23,879 nucleotides of DNA from M55B132 sp964508895 (GTDB lineage: Bacteria; Bacteroidota; Bacteroidia; Bacteroidales; B18-G4), in NCBI GenBank assembly GCA_964508895.1, contig CAZDWF010000051.1, positions 1 through 23,879 of the forward strand, given 5' to 3'. The translations under genes and the position numbers were made by a program. The notes under the pieces are model-generated. The model searched no databases and was not told where the DNA came from. It saw nothing but the letters and a program-made list of their open reading frames with translations. Numbering within the stretch: the first letter of the stretch is position 1; each line of letters opens with the position of its first letter. Shown one piece after another: positions 6,055 through 14,258 of this stretch.

Positions 6055-7073
6055 TCATCAGGAGTAAGGCACCCTTGAGATTAGGCCTCGCCGGAGGCGG
6101 TACCGATGTTGCCCCATATTCGGATATATATGGCGGAGCCATCCTGAACGCTACAATAAGCATGTATGCTTATGCCACAATAAAACCCCACAACGATAAT
6201 AAGATCATTCTGCATTCCATCGACAAAGATGAAAAATACGAATTTGATTCCCTGATGGAGCTTCCCCTGAATGGCATGCTGAATATCCCCATCGGAATAT
6301 ATAATAAGGTAGTAAAAGATTATACTAATAAGCCGCTTGCTTTTGAGCTATCTACTTATGTCGATGCTCCTCCCGGATCAGGCCTTGGTACATCATCAAC
6401 ACTTGTGGTTACAATCCTGGGAGCCTTCGCTGAATGGCTGAATATTCCGCTGGGCGAATATGATATGGCAAAGGTTGCCTATGAAATAGAAAGAATAGAC
6501 CTGAATATGGCAGGAGGAAAGCAGGATCAGTATGCAGCAACTTTTGGTGGAATAAATTTCATGGAGTTTTTTAAGGAGGATAAGGTGGTAGTTAATCCGT
6601 TAAGGGTCAGAAATCAATATCTCTATGAGCTGGCCCATAATTTGCTGTTGTATAATACCAAGACCAGCCGTCTTTCTTCAGTGATCATTGAAAAACAATC
6701 TGAAAATATTTGTAATAAGGAAGAGAAGTGTGTGGAAGCCACTCATAAACTTAAAGAGCAAGCTGTAATGATGAAAGATGCCATTCTGAAAGGCGAACTG
6801 GATCAAATAGGAGAGATACTCGATTTCGGATGGCAGAATAAAAAGAAAATTGCACCGGGAATATCTAATTCATTAATCGATGAGATCTACGAAACCGCGA
6901 TCAACAACGGTGCCACAGGAGGAAAGATCTCCGGTGCCGGAGGAGGTGGCTTTATGATCTTCTATTGTCCGAATAATAAACGCTACAAGGTGATAGATGC
7001 CCTTGCCAAATTTGGTGGTATTGCTCATCGGTATGAATTTACTAAGACGGGTTTGATGAGCTGGACCATATAA
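6051..7073 (+). CDS. hddA: GHMP kinase, D-glycero-D-manno-heptose 7-phosphate kinase type
   Basis: 340 residues with the three GHMP kinase motifs: motif 1 KAPLRLGLAGGGTDV (6-20), the ATP-binding motif 2 PPGSGLGTSSTL (107-118), and motif 3 KISGAGGGGF (292-301). The GGGTDV opening and the AGGKQDQYAATFGG stretch (154-167) are typical of the HddA/FKP-like sugar-kinase branch. HddA phosphorylates D-glycero-alpha-D-manno-heptose 7-phosphate at C1. The identity is strengthened by GmhA, a GmhB-like phosphatase and an HddC-like nucleotidyltransferase within the next 4 kb, which complete the GDP-heptose route. It overlaps the GT4 gene by 4 nt (ATGA). Other GHMP sugar kinases remain possible on sequence alone. 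Confidence 0.85.
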   Translation: MIIRSKAPLRLGLAGGGTDVAPYSDIYGGAILNATISMYAYATIKPHNDNKIILHSIDKDEKYEFDSLMELPLNGMLNIPIGIYNKVVKDYTNKPLAFELSTYVDAPPGSGLGTSSTLVVTILGAFAEWLNIPLGEYDMAKVAYEIERIDLNMAGGKQDQYAATFGGINFMEFFKEDKVVVNPLRVRNQYLYELAHNLLLYNTKTSRLSSVIIEKQSENICNKEEKCVEATHKLKEQAVMMKDAILKGELDQIGEILDFGWQNKKKIAPGISNSLIDEIYETAINNGATGGKISGAGGGGFMIFYCPNNKRYKVIDALAKFGGIAHRYEFTKTGLMSWTI

Positions 7074-7080
7074 ATTGTCA

Positions 7081-7100
7081 CCTGCCTGCCGGCAGGCAGG
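7081..7100. repeat. Perfect 20-bp GC-rich palindrome
   Basis: CCTGCCTGCCGGCAGGCAGG is its own reverse complement and stands out in AT-rich surroundings. It lies 8 nt after the heptose kinase stop, between convergent genes. TTGTCA-type units flank it on both sides. There is no T-run. Confidence 0.85.
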
Positions 7101-7147
7101 ATTGTCAATGTTTAGTTTATAATTTTTAATTTAATGGAAAATGTAAA

Positions 7148-7196
7148 ATAAATTTACAATTCAACATTGAAAATTGACAACTGACAATTATTTCTA
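7148..7196 (-). repeat. 7-unit array starting at the methyltransferase stop codon
   Basis: On the minus strand seven 7-mers follow in register. The first, TAGAAAT, begins with the TAG stop itself. Next come AATTGTC, AGTTGTC, AATTTTC, AATGTTG, AATTGTA and AATTTAT. Periodicity fades further away. Confidence 0.7.
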
Positions 7197-7979
7197 CTCT
7201 TTATGGACTACATACAATATATCTTCCGCTGTCATTTCCTTGTATGTCAACAACGCATATCTCTTTACCAGCTCTGCATCCATCTCGCTGATCATATCCA
7301 CAACATCAACTTTAAAGCCTGCTGATGTTAATCTTTCAGGATAATCCAGGCCGTATTCTCTCTGGTGGTCATCCTGTCCGAAATGTTTCTCCCGTTCGCG
7401 GGGATCAGTAATATTTTTGTCTTCGTAGGTTTTGTCTCGCTTAATATTAATAGGTGATTGAATAATTCCCCACCCTCCGGATTTTAATACACGGTGAAGC
7501 TCTTTCATGGCCTTGATGTCGTTATCAACATGTTCCATAACATGATTACAGAAAATAACATCAAAACTTTTATCATCAAATGGGATGTCCATTACATCAA
7601 GCTTTACTCTTGCAAGTGGAGATTCAATATCTGCAGAGTAATAGTTGAGATTAGAAAGTTTCTTAAACCTTTTAATAAAACAATATTCAGGAGCTATGTG
7701 TAACACCTTCAGCTTGTCAGTGAAAAAGTTTGATCTATTCTTTAAGTAAAGCCACATTAAACGGTGTCGTTCAAGGGATAAGCATGATGGACAAAGGGCA
7801 TTTTCCCTGCTAATGAACCTGCCATAAGGAAGGAATTTTTTAAATTTCGAAGAGCATACAGGACATTCCACATTATCTCCCCTGTAGATAATACTGATCA
7901 CCTTTAAACCAATATGACTGAATTTCTGCAGATGTTTTCTGGGTATCTTCCGTATGGCAAAGCTGATAAGTGTTTTCAT
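7194..7979 (-). CDS. Class I SAM-dependent methyltransferase with N-terminal Cys4 motif
   Basis: 261 residues. An N-terminal CPVC (39-42) and CPSC (63-66) pair could bind zinc. The methyltransferase core has motif I VLHIAPE (92-98), an acidic ADIESP loop (116-121), LDVMDIPF (127-134), FDVIFCNHVMEH (139-150) and LHRVLKSGGW (161-170), matching the Methyltransf_11 type. Motif I lacks the usual glycine-rich GxGxG, as in several sugar- and glycan-modifying relatives. The substrate is unknown; the neighbours suggest a cell-surface glycan step, by inference. ATG 7979 is preferred over a GTG at 7997, because that codon abuts a TACCTTTG promoter box. It lies opposite in direction to the heptose genes and splits them. 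Confidence 0.82.
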   Translation of the reverse strand: MKTLISFAIRKIPRKHLQKFSHIGLKVISIIYRGDNVECPVCSSKFKKFLPYGRFISRENALCPSCLSLERHRLMWLYLKNRSNFFTDKLKVLHIAPEYCFIKRFKKLSNLNYYSADIESPLARVKLDVMDIPFDDKSFDVIFCNHVMEHVDNDIKAMKELHRVLKSGGWGIIQSPINIKRDKTYEDKNITDPREREKHFGQDDHQREYGLDYPERLTSAGFKVDVVDMISEMDAELVKRYALLTYKEMTAEDILYVVHKE

Positions 7980-7996
7980 TTTTCCTGACTTAAGCA

Positions 7997-8004
7997 CAAA
8001 GGTA
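7997..8004 (-). promoter_or_regulatory. -7 box of the methyltransferase
   Basis: TACCTTTG on the minus strand fits TAnnTTTG, 17 nt before the ATG at 7979. No convincing -33 element. Confidence 0.5.
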
Positions 8005-8030
8005 AAACAATTATATTTGACATATTATCT

Positions 8031-8038
8031 TATTTTTG
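8031..8038 (+). promoter_or_regulatory. -7 box of the nitroreductase/heptose genes
   Basis: TATTTTTG fits TAnnTTTG and ends 16 nt before the ATG at 8055. It lies back to back with the methyltransferase promoter in a 75-bp divergent gap. It could drive the whole run from the nitroreductase through gmhA, hddC and gmhB. Confidence 0.55.
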
Positions 8039-8054
8039 TAGCAAAATACCTGAT

Positions 8055-8579
8055 ATGGATTTTATAGATTTAGCGAAAAAGAGATTTTCATCCAGGAGTT
8101 ATTCTCCTGAAAAAGTGGATAGGGATCTGCTGTTATCCGTACTTAATGCAGGAAGGATCGCCCCATCTGCTGCAAACAAGCAACCCTGGATTTTTATACT
8201 TGTTACAGATCCGGAAAGTTTAAGGAAGCTTGCTGGGATCTATGACAGAAGTTGGTTTGAAACTGCCCCGGCAGCTATCGTTATTTGTGGAGATCACCGC
8301 CAATCCTGGAAAAGATCTGATGGAAAAGATCACTGTGATATTGATATAGCAATTGCTACCGATCATATCACCCTTGCTGCTACAGATTATGGTCTTGCAA
8401 CTTGCTGGATCTGTAACTTTGATAAAGAGAAATGTGCTGAAGTTGTGAACCTCCCTGATCACCTTGAGCCAATAGTAATATTATCGATTGGATATGCATT
8501 GGATAACAAGGCGCCTAACAGGCATACTGAAGATCGTAAGCCTCTTGATAAAATCGTTTACTTCGAGTATTTTAAATAA
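8055..8579 (+). CDS. Nitroreductase-family FMN oxidoreductase
   Basis: 174 residues, the usual size for a compact nitroreductase. FMN-binding elements are RFSSRSYSPEKV (10-21), APSAANKQPW (36-45), the SWFETAPAAIVIC strand (66-78), and LAATDYGLATCWICNFD with the glycine-turn (107-123), then LSIGYA. Family members are homodimers that use NAD(P)H to reduce nitro compounds, quinones or other acceptors; the natural substrate cannot be read here. The gene starts close behind a -7 box and ends 11 nt before gmhA, so it is probably the first gene of that transcript. A direct role in heptose synthesis is not expected. Confidence 0.9.
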   Translation: MDFIDLAKKRFSSRSYSPEKVDRDLLLSVLNAGRIAPSAANKQPWIFILVTDPESLRKLAGIYDRSWFETAPAAIVICGDHRQSWKRSDGKDHCDIDIAIATDHITLAATDYGLATCWICNFDKEKCAEVVNLPDHLEPIVILSIGYALDNKAPNRHTEDRKPLDKIVYFEYFK

Positions 8580-8590
8580 TATGAATTATA

Positions 8591-9163
8591 ATGATAAAGA
8601 AAGTAATTGAAGAGTCTGTCTCTTTGAAACATAAAATCCTGAAAGATGAAAATCTGATCCAGGAAATCGAAAATATATCGAACTATTGTGTGTTTGCTTT
8701 TAAGGAAGATAAAAAGGTTTTGTTCTGTGGAAATGGAGGAAGTGCCGCTGATGCACAGCACCTTGCTGCTGAACTATCGGGAAGGTTTTATTATGACCGA
8801 CCCCCTTTGGATGCAGAAGCCCTGCATGTAAATACATCTTATCTTACCGCAGTAGCTAATGATTATGATTATTCAGAGATCTATTCCAGGATTGTTGAGG
8901 CCAGGGGAAAAGAAGGAGATGTTTTGTTTTGTTTATCTACCTCCGGTAATTCTGAGAATATCCTTAAAGCTGCTGAATTGGCAAAAGAAAAAGGCCTTAA
9001 GGTTGTAGGGATGACAGGTGTGAATGGAGGCAAACTATCGAAATTGTGCGACTTTATTATTAAGGTACCTACAGATAAAACACCAAGAATACAGGAGAAC
9101 CATATAATGATCGGGCATATTATATGTGAAATTATTGAACAACAAATGTTCCCAAATTGGTAA
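8591..9163 (+). CDS. gmhA: Sedoheptulose-7-phosphate isomerase
   Basis: 190 residues, the normal length for GmhA. The SIS fold shows the phosphate-binding GNGGSAADAQHLAAEL (47-62, with the catalytic-type E61), STSGNSENIL (116-125), and the C-terminal QENHIMIGHIICEII helix (168-182) carrying the conserved E169 and H176. GmhA converts sedoheptulose 7-phosphate into D-glycero-D-manno-heptose 7-phosphate in the cytoplasm as a tetramer. An ATG in another frame occurs 10 nt upstream; the ATG used fits the family N-terminus. The gene overlaps the hddC-like start by 7 nt, implying coupled translation. Confidence 0.95.
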   Translation: MIKKVIEESVSLKHKILKDENLIQEIENISNYCVFAFKEDKKVLFCGNGGSAADAQHLAAELSGRFYYDRPPLDAEALHVNTSYLTAVANDYDYSEIYSRIVEARGKEGDVLFCLSTSGNSENILKAAELAKEKGLKVVGMTGVNGGKLSKLCDFIIKVPTDKTPRIQENHIMIGHIICEIIEQQMFPNW

Positions 9164-9864
9164 AAGAAGCAATTATATTGGCAGGTGGACTGGGTACCAG
9201 GATACGCTCTGAAATAGGAGATGTTCCAAAAGCTCTTGCAAAAATCAATGGAAAGCCATTCCTGGAATATCAGCTGGATTATTTATATAACTGGCAGGTG
9301 AGAAAGGTTGTGATAGCTGCGGGATATAAAAGCGAAATGATACAAAATCATTTTGGAGATAAGTTTAAAGGTATTGATATTGTTTATAGCATTGAAGACA
9401 AACCATTAGGAACCGGAGGAGCCATAAAAAAAGCATTGGATCAGATAGATGGATTAAGGACAATAGTAGTAAATGGCGACACCTATTACGAGGTGGATAT
9501 TTATAAAATGGTTGATTTCCAAAGAATTAAGGAATCTAACCTGGTTGTCAACCTGTCATTTGAAGAAGATGTTTCGAGATATGGCACTGTTAGAATTAAT
9601 AAATTGCACAGGATAACAGGATTTTATGAAAAGCGTGGAAAAATCGAAGCCGGATTTGTAAACGGTGGCTTCTACTTTTTGAATAAAGCTTTTTTCCTGA
9701 GCTTCGATCTTCCTGAAAAGTTTTCTTTTGAGAAAGACTTCCTGGAAAAGTATTATAAAGAATACCCCATGCACGGAATAAGATGTTCAGCATATTTTAT
9801 CGATATTGGGATTCCCGAAGATTATAAAAAAGCACAGTATGAGTTTAAAGAGTTTAATATTTGA
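9157..9864 (+). CDS. hddC: Heptose-1-phosphate nucleotidyltransferase type (HddC-like)
   Basis: 235 residues with the sugar-phosphate nucleotidyltransferase signature AIILAGGLGTRI (5-16), VPKALAKINGKP (23-34), LGTGGAIKKAL, and the metal-binding VNGDTYYEVD segment, then a late ENGGF-like VNGGFYFL strand and FSFEKDFLEK. HddC transfers GMP from GTP to D-glycero-alpha-D-manno-heptose 1-phosphate; some relatives use other nucleotides, so GDP is inferred from the neighbours. The start is TTG at 9157, overlapping the gmhA stop (..TTGGTAA); no ATG is near enough to keep the AIILAGG motif. It overlaps the gmhB-like gene by 26 nt. Confidence 0.88.
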   Translation: MVKEAIILAGGLGTRIRSEIGDVPKALAKINGKPFLEYQLDYLYNWQVRKVVIAAGYKSEMIQNHFGDKFKGIDIVYSIEDKPLGTGGAIKKALDQIDGLRTIVVNGDTYYEVDIYKMVDFQRIKESNLVVNLSFEEDVSRYGTVRINKLHRITGFYEKRGKIEAGFVNGGFYFLNKAFFLSFDLPEKFSFEKDFLEKYYKEYPMHGIRCSAYFIDIGIPEDYKKAQYEFKEFNI

Positions 9865-10390
9865 TAAAAGCTGGACTCTTTTCCTCGACAGGGATGGAGT
9901 GATTAATAAAAAATTGCCCGGAGATTATGTTAAATCCTGGAGTGAATTTGAGTTCATTCAAGGAGTTCCTGAGGCTCTCAGATTGTTTGATGATATTTTC
10001 GGAAAGATTATAATTGTAACCAATCAACAGGGGGTAGGTAAAGGGATAATGACTGAAAAACAATTGTTTTCCCTTCATGATAAAATGACCAGAGAGATAG
10101 AGAGGGCAGGAGGTAGATTGAATGCAATATATTTTAGTAAGTCCCTGGCTGAAGAAAATCATCAGAGCAGAAAACCAAATACCGGAATGGCAGAACTTGC
10201 GAAAAATAAATTTCCTGAAATAGACTATCAAAAGTCAATAATGGTTGGAGATTCTGTTAAAGATATGGAGTTTGGTAAAAAGCTAAATATGATCTCTGTT
10301 TTTATTAAAGGTGATCCGGAAGAAAATCCTGATGATAGTTTGGTGGATTATACTTTCAGTTCATTAATTGAATTTGCCGGTTCATTATAA
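9839..10390 (+). CDS. gmhB: GmhB-like HAD phosphatase (heptose-1,7-bisphosphate 7-phosphatase type)
   Basis: 183 residues from the ATG at 9839; a TTG at 9806 would add 11 residues that do not look native. HAD motifs are FLDRDGVI (15-22; nucleophile D17 and acid D19), TNQQG (61-65), RKP (111-113; K112) and GDSVKDM (137-143). The DRDGVIN and RKPNTGMAEL spacing is that of the GmhB/HisB-N branch. The family usually binds zinc through a C-x-H...C-x-C cluster just before RKP; here that segment (98-110) has no cysteine at all, so the zinc loop is lost. By position it should remove the 7-phosphate of heptose 1,7-bisphosphate in the GDP-heptose route. It overlaps hddC by 26 nt. Confidence 0.85.
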   Translation: MSLKSLIFDKSWTLFLDRDGVINKKLPGDYVKSWSEFEFIQGVPEALRLFDDIFGKIIIVTNQQGVGKGIMTEKQLFSLHDKMTREIERAGGRLNAIYFSKSLAEENHQSRKPNTGMAELAKNKFPEIDYQKSIMVGDSVKDMEFGKKLNMISVFIKGDPEENPDDSLVDYTFSSLIEFAGSL

Positions 10391-10402
10391 AAATATCCAG
10401 AA

Positions 10403-11845
10403 GTGAGTCCTGTATCCATCCTTATAAGCTTTCTAATATATACTTTACTCTTATTTGTTGTAAGCTGGATCACTTCCAGGAAATCGAATAATGATACTTT
10501 TTTTATTGGAAACAGAAAATCGCCATGGTTTGTTGTAGCTTATGGTATGATAGGTGCATCCCTTTCAGGGGTCACCTTTATCTCTATTCCCGGAGATGTT
10601 GGAAATACCAATTTCTCCTACATGCTAATCGTGTTTGGTTATTTAATAGGCTATTTTGTAATTGCCAATGTGTTACTGCCTCTTTATTATCGCCTTAAGC
10701 TAACATCTATCTATACATATCTTGATTCACGTTTCGGACCCGCTTCTTATAAAACAGGGGCATCATTTTTTCTTGTTTCCAGGATAATCGGAGCATCATT
10801 CAGGATGTACCTTGTTGTAAATATTCTACAGTTATTTGTTTTTGATAAATGGGGTATACCGTTCTGGTTCACGGTTCTTTTGTTCATTAGCCTGATAATG
10901 TTGTATACTTTCAGGGGAGGGATAAAAACAATTGTATGGACAGATATGCTGCAGACCACATTCATGTTGTTAGCTGTTGTCATTACACTGATACTGATGG
11001 CAGGCAAAATGGATATTACCCTGGGGACTTTATTTGATAGGGTATTAGAATCTGATTATTCTCAATTGACTTTTACCAACTGGCAGCATAATCATTTCTT
11101 CCTGAAAGATTTTCTGGCAGGCGCTTTTATAGCAATTGTGATGACTGGCCTCGATCAGGATATGATGCAAAAAAGCTTAAGTTGCAGGAACCTGAAAGAT
11201 GCAAAAAAGAATATCTACTGGCTTAGTATTTCACTTGTTCCGGTGAATTTTATCTTTCTGATACTGGGAGCCGCATTATATATCTTTATTGGGTCAATCG
11301 GGATGGCAAGTCCGCAAATGACCGACGATCTGTTTCCTACAGTGGCATTAAATTATCTTGGTGCCACAGCCGGACTTGTATTTGTCATTGGCTTGATAGC
11401 TGCTGCATATTCCAGCGCTGATAGTGCACTCACTGCATTAACTACATCATTTAGTATTGACATCCTGAATATGCAGAAGTGGAAGATGAATGACAGCAAG
11501 AAGATCAGGATGCGGTATTATATTCATTTTGGAGTTGCTTTTGTACTGCTGATGGTAATTATTGTCTTTCGTTCAATCAATGATCAATCCGTTATTTCAA
11601 AATTATTCACCATTGCCGGATATACCTACGGTCCTTTGCTGGGAATATATGCCTTCGGAATGTTTACAAAGTATCAGGTAAAAGACAAATGGGTGCCGGT
11701 AGTTGCAGTTATCTCCCCGGTAATATGCTATATTATAAGTATTTATGATGAATTTCTATTTTCCGGTTACAATTTTGGTTTTGAATTGTTAATTGTAAAT
11801 GGGCTGATAACTTTTGCAGGATTGTTAATAATTCGCAAGTCCTGA
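10403..11845 (+). CDS. Sodium:solute symporter (SSS family)
   Basis: 480 residues with about 13 hydrophobic helices. The N-terminal pattern is TFFIGNRKSPWFVVAYGMIGASLSGVTFISIPG at about 31-63, the unwound first core helix of the LeuT fold. The central AIVMTGLDQDMMQKSL segment and the AAYSSADSALTALTTSFSIDIL segment carry the small/Ser-rich sodium-site pattern typical of SSS. The substrate is not predictable; proline, pantothenate, sialic acid and sugar carriers share these motifs. The start is GTG at 10403, 12 nt after the gmhB stop, so it probably rides on the same transcript. A sialic acid or sugar uptake role is only a guess from context. Confidence 0.9.
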   Translation: MSPVSILISFLIYTLLLFVVSWITSRKSNNDTFFIGNRKSPWFVVAYGMIGASLSGVTFISIPGDVGNTNFSYMLIVFGYLIGYFVIANVLLPLYYRLKLTSIYTYLDSRFGPASYKTGASFFLVSRIIGASFRMYLVVNILQLFVFDKWGIPFWFTVLLFISLIMLYTFRGGIKTIVWTDMLQTTFMLLAVVITLILMAGKMDITLGTLFDRVLESDYSQLTFTNWQHNHFFLKDFLAGAFIAIVMTGLDQDMMQKSLSCRNLKDAKKNIYWLSISLVPVNFIFLILGAALYIFIGSIGMASPQMTDDLFPTVALNYLGATAGLVFVIGLIAAAYSSADSALTALTTSFSIDILNMQKWKMNDSKKIRMRYYIHFGVAFVLLMVIIVFRSINDQSVISKLFTIAGYTYGPLLGIYAFGMFTKYQVKDKWVPVVAVISPVICYIISIYDEFLFSGYNFGFELLIVNGLITFAGLLIIRKS

Positions 11846-11904
11846 AAAGTATCTGACAATTTATATTAATTAATTTTATTTCCATAATTAAATCAAGAAT
11901 AGTC

Positions 11905-14094
11905 ATGGAGAATATCCGTTTTAATGCTGTAGCGAAGGCTATATCCCGTAAGCCTTTAAAGGTAAAACCTCCTTCAGGAAGAATTTCAGATTATTTTGGT
12001 GAGCTTACATTTAATGAAGCAGCCATGAAGGAATACCTTACCCAGGAAGCTTACTTAAAAGTGATGAATGCAATAAATCTGGGTGAAAAAATTGACAGGC
12101 AGATATCTGACCAGGTAGCTTCTTCTTTAAAAGCATGGGCCATGACTAAAGGAGCGACACACTATACTCACTGGTTTCATCCACTAACAGGATCAACAGC
12201 TGAAAAACATGACGCCTTCATTGTTCCAACAGAAGGTGGAAAAGCGATAGAAAATTTCCATGGCAGCGAGTTGATACAGCAGGAACCTGACGCTTCAAGT
12301 TTTCCCAGTGGCGGGATCAGGAATACTTTTGAAGCAAGAGGATATACAGCATGGGATCCGACATCTCCTGCATTTATACTTGACAATACCCTTTGTTTAC
12401 CAACAATATTTGTTTCATATACAGGGGAAGCCCTCGATTATAAAACTCCTCTTTTAAAATCTATATCCCTTATTGATAAATCGGCAACAGCAGTTTGTCA
12501 GCTATTTGATAAAAGTATAAATAAAGTATATGTAACCCTGGGATGGGAGCAGGAATATTTCCTGGTTGATACTGCCCTGTATTTTGCGCGCCCTGATCTT
12601 GTATTAACAGGAAGGACAGTATACGGACATGCTTCTGCAAAGGATCAGCAACTTTCAGATCACTATTTTGGAAGCATAGCTGAAAGAGCTATTGAATTTA
12701 TGAAGGATTTTGAATACGAATCTCACAGACTGGGGATTCCTATTAAAACAAGACATAATGAAGTTGCACCTAACCAGTTTGAATGTGCTCCGGTTTACGA
12801 AGAAGTAAACAGGGCAGTAGATCATAACCAGCTTTTAATGCATATTATGCAGAAAATTGCCCGGAAACATGACCTCACTGTTTTATTGCATGAAAAGCCT
12901 TACGACATGGTTAATGGTTCCGGAAAACACAATAACTGGTCTCTAAGCAGTGAATCAGGTGAAAACCTTCTTTGTCCTGGAAAAACATCCAATACGAATC
13001 TGAGATTCTTAACCTTTTTAGTAAATATTGTTAAGGCAGTTCATTCGTATCCTGGTTTGCTGAGGTCAAGTATTGCATCAGCAGCAAATGACTTGAGACT
13101 GGGAGCAAATGAAGCACCCCCCGCTATTATTTCAGTATTTATTGGAACTTATCTTTCGGGCATTCTTGATCGTATCGAGAATATGAAAAATTCTGATAAA
13201 ATAAGCACGGAAACTAAATCAGAACTGAGTTTAAATATACCAAAGGTTCCTGAAATATTGCTTGATAATACGGATAGAAACAGGACTTCTCCTTTCGCTT
13301 TTACAGGAAATAAATTTGAATTCAGAGCCGTTGGGTCATCAGATACCTGTTCCAATGCCATGGCATCATTAAACCTCATTGTTTCGAATCAACTCCAGGA
13401 ATTTAAAAAGGAGGTTGATAAGCTTATTAAAAAGAAATTAAGTAAAAATGATGCTATTATAAGTGTATTGAAAAAATACATCAAAGAATCAAAAGCAGTC
13501 AGATTTGAAGGTAACAGTTATAGTGATGATTGGATTAATGAAGCGGAGAAAAGAGGGCTTCCTAACCTGAGAACAACTCCCGATGCTCTGGGTATATTGA
13601 CTACAAAAAAGATCAAAGCATTATATAGTGATAACAATATGCTTACAGGTAGAGAGTTAAATGCCCGCTATGAGATAATGCTTGAAAATTATGTTAAAAA
13701 GGTTCAGATAGAAGCCAGGGTAATGGGGGATCTGGCAAAAAATCATATTATCCCCACTGCGATCAGGTATCAAAACCTCCTGGTTGAAAATACGCAGGGC
13801 TTAAAAGATGTACTTGATGCTAAAACGTATATAAAGCTCTCTAAAAATCAGATACAAACAATTAAAGATATCTCTGAACATATATCTACAATTAAGGAGA
13901 ATATTGACTTGATGGTAGAAGAGAGAAGGAAAGCAAATCGTATGGAATTAATGGTTGATAAAGCTTTTGCATATAAGAACAATGTGCTTCCATACTTTGA
14001 GAAGCTTCGCTATCATGTCGATCGCCTGGAGTTACTTGTTGATGATGAAGAATGGCCACTACCGAAATATCGTGAGCTGTTGTTTATAAAATAG
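11905..14094 (+). CDS. glnN: Glutamine synthetase type III
   Basis: 729 residues, the long GSIII class rather than the ~470-residue GSI. The N-terminal GSIII region includes ISDYFGELTFNEAAMKEYL (27-45), THYTHWFHPLTGSTAEKHDAF and GWEQEYFLVD. The catalytic core has TRHNEVAPNQFECAPVYEE and VNGSGKHNNWSL (N337 onwards), followed by a long helical C-terminal extension. It joins ammonia and glutamate with ATP hydrolysis in the cytoplasm and is the usual ammonia-assimilation enzyme in Bacteroidota. GSIII forms stacked hexamers (dodecamers). It has a 59-bp upstream gap with no clear -7 box and no obvious riboswitch. Its TAG stop is the first three bases of a 7-nt repeat array. Confidence 0.97.
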   Translation: MENIRFNAVAKAISRKPLKVKPPSGRISDYFGELTFNEAAMKEYLTQEAYLKVMNAINLGEKIDRQISDQVASSLKAWAMTKGATHYTHWFHPLTGSTAEKHDAFIVPTEGGKAIENFHGSELIQQEPDASSFPSGGIRNTFEARGYTAWDPTSPAFILDNTLCLPTIFVSYTGEALDYKTPLLKSISLIDKSATAVCQLFDKSINKVYVTLGWEQEYFLVDTALYFARPDLVLTGRTVYGHASAKDQQLSDHYFGSIAERAIEFMKDFEYESHRLGIPIKTRHNEVAPNQFECAPVYEEVNRAVDHNQLLMHIMQKIARKHDLTVLLHEKPYDMVNGSGKHNNWSLSSESGENLLCPGKTSNTNLRFLTFLVNIVKAVHSYPGLLRSSIASAANDLRLGANEAPPAIISVFIGTYLSGILDRIENMKNSDKISTETKSELSLNIPKVPEILLDNTDRNRTSPFAFTGNKFEFRAVGSSDTCSNAMASLNLIVSNQLQEFKKEVDKLIKKKLSKNDAIISVLKKYIKESKAVRFEGNSYSDDWINEAEKRGLPNLRTTPDALGILTTKKIKALYSDNNMLTGRELNARYEIMLENYVKKVQIEARVMGDLAKNHIIPTAIRYQNLLVENTQGLKDVLDAKTYIKLSKNQIQTIKDISEHISTIKENIDLMVEERRKANRMELMVDKAFAYKNNVLPYFEKLRYHVDRLELLVDDEEWPLPKYRELLFIK

Positions 14095-14133
14095 TTCGTA
14101 GTTCTTAGTTCTTAGTTCTTAGTTCGTAGTGTT
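14092..14133 (+). repeat. 6-unit array starting at the glnN stop codon
   Basis: Units TAGTTCG, TAGTTCT (three times), TAGTTCG and a degenerate TAGTGTT run in perfect 7-nt register. The glnN TAG stop is the start of the first unit. Confidence 0.85.
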
Positions 14134-14234
14134 TGCAAAGTAGAGTTACACAAAGAATTCTGTTCACGGATCACAAAACACTATCACCATTTATTGTAAC
14201 AAATTGCCTCCAATCCTGTATAACAGTTATTCTG

Positions 14235-14242
14235 TATTTTTG
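14235..14242 (+). promoter_or_regulatory. -7 box of the DUF4831 gene
   Basis: TATTTTTG fits TAnnTTTG and ends 16 nt before the ATG at 14259. No clear -33. It supports the short start. Confidence 0.5.
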
Positions 14243-14258
14243 TATAAAACTCAGGCAA

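Noticed and set aside
11846..11904. Riboswitch or glutamine-responsive element before glnN
   Set aside because: Only 59 bp, AT-rich, with no hairpin; no -7 box seen either.
14133..14258. N-terminal extension of the DUF4831 protein
   Set aside because: It would place 42 residues before a clear signal peptide and cross a -7 box; the first codons also lie at the end of the glnN repeat array.
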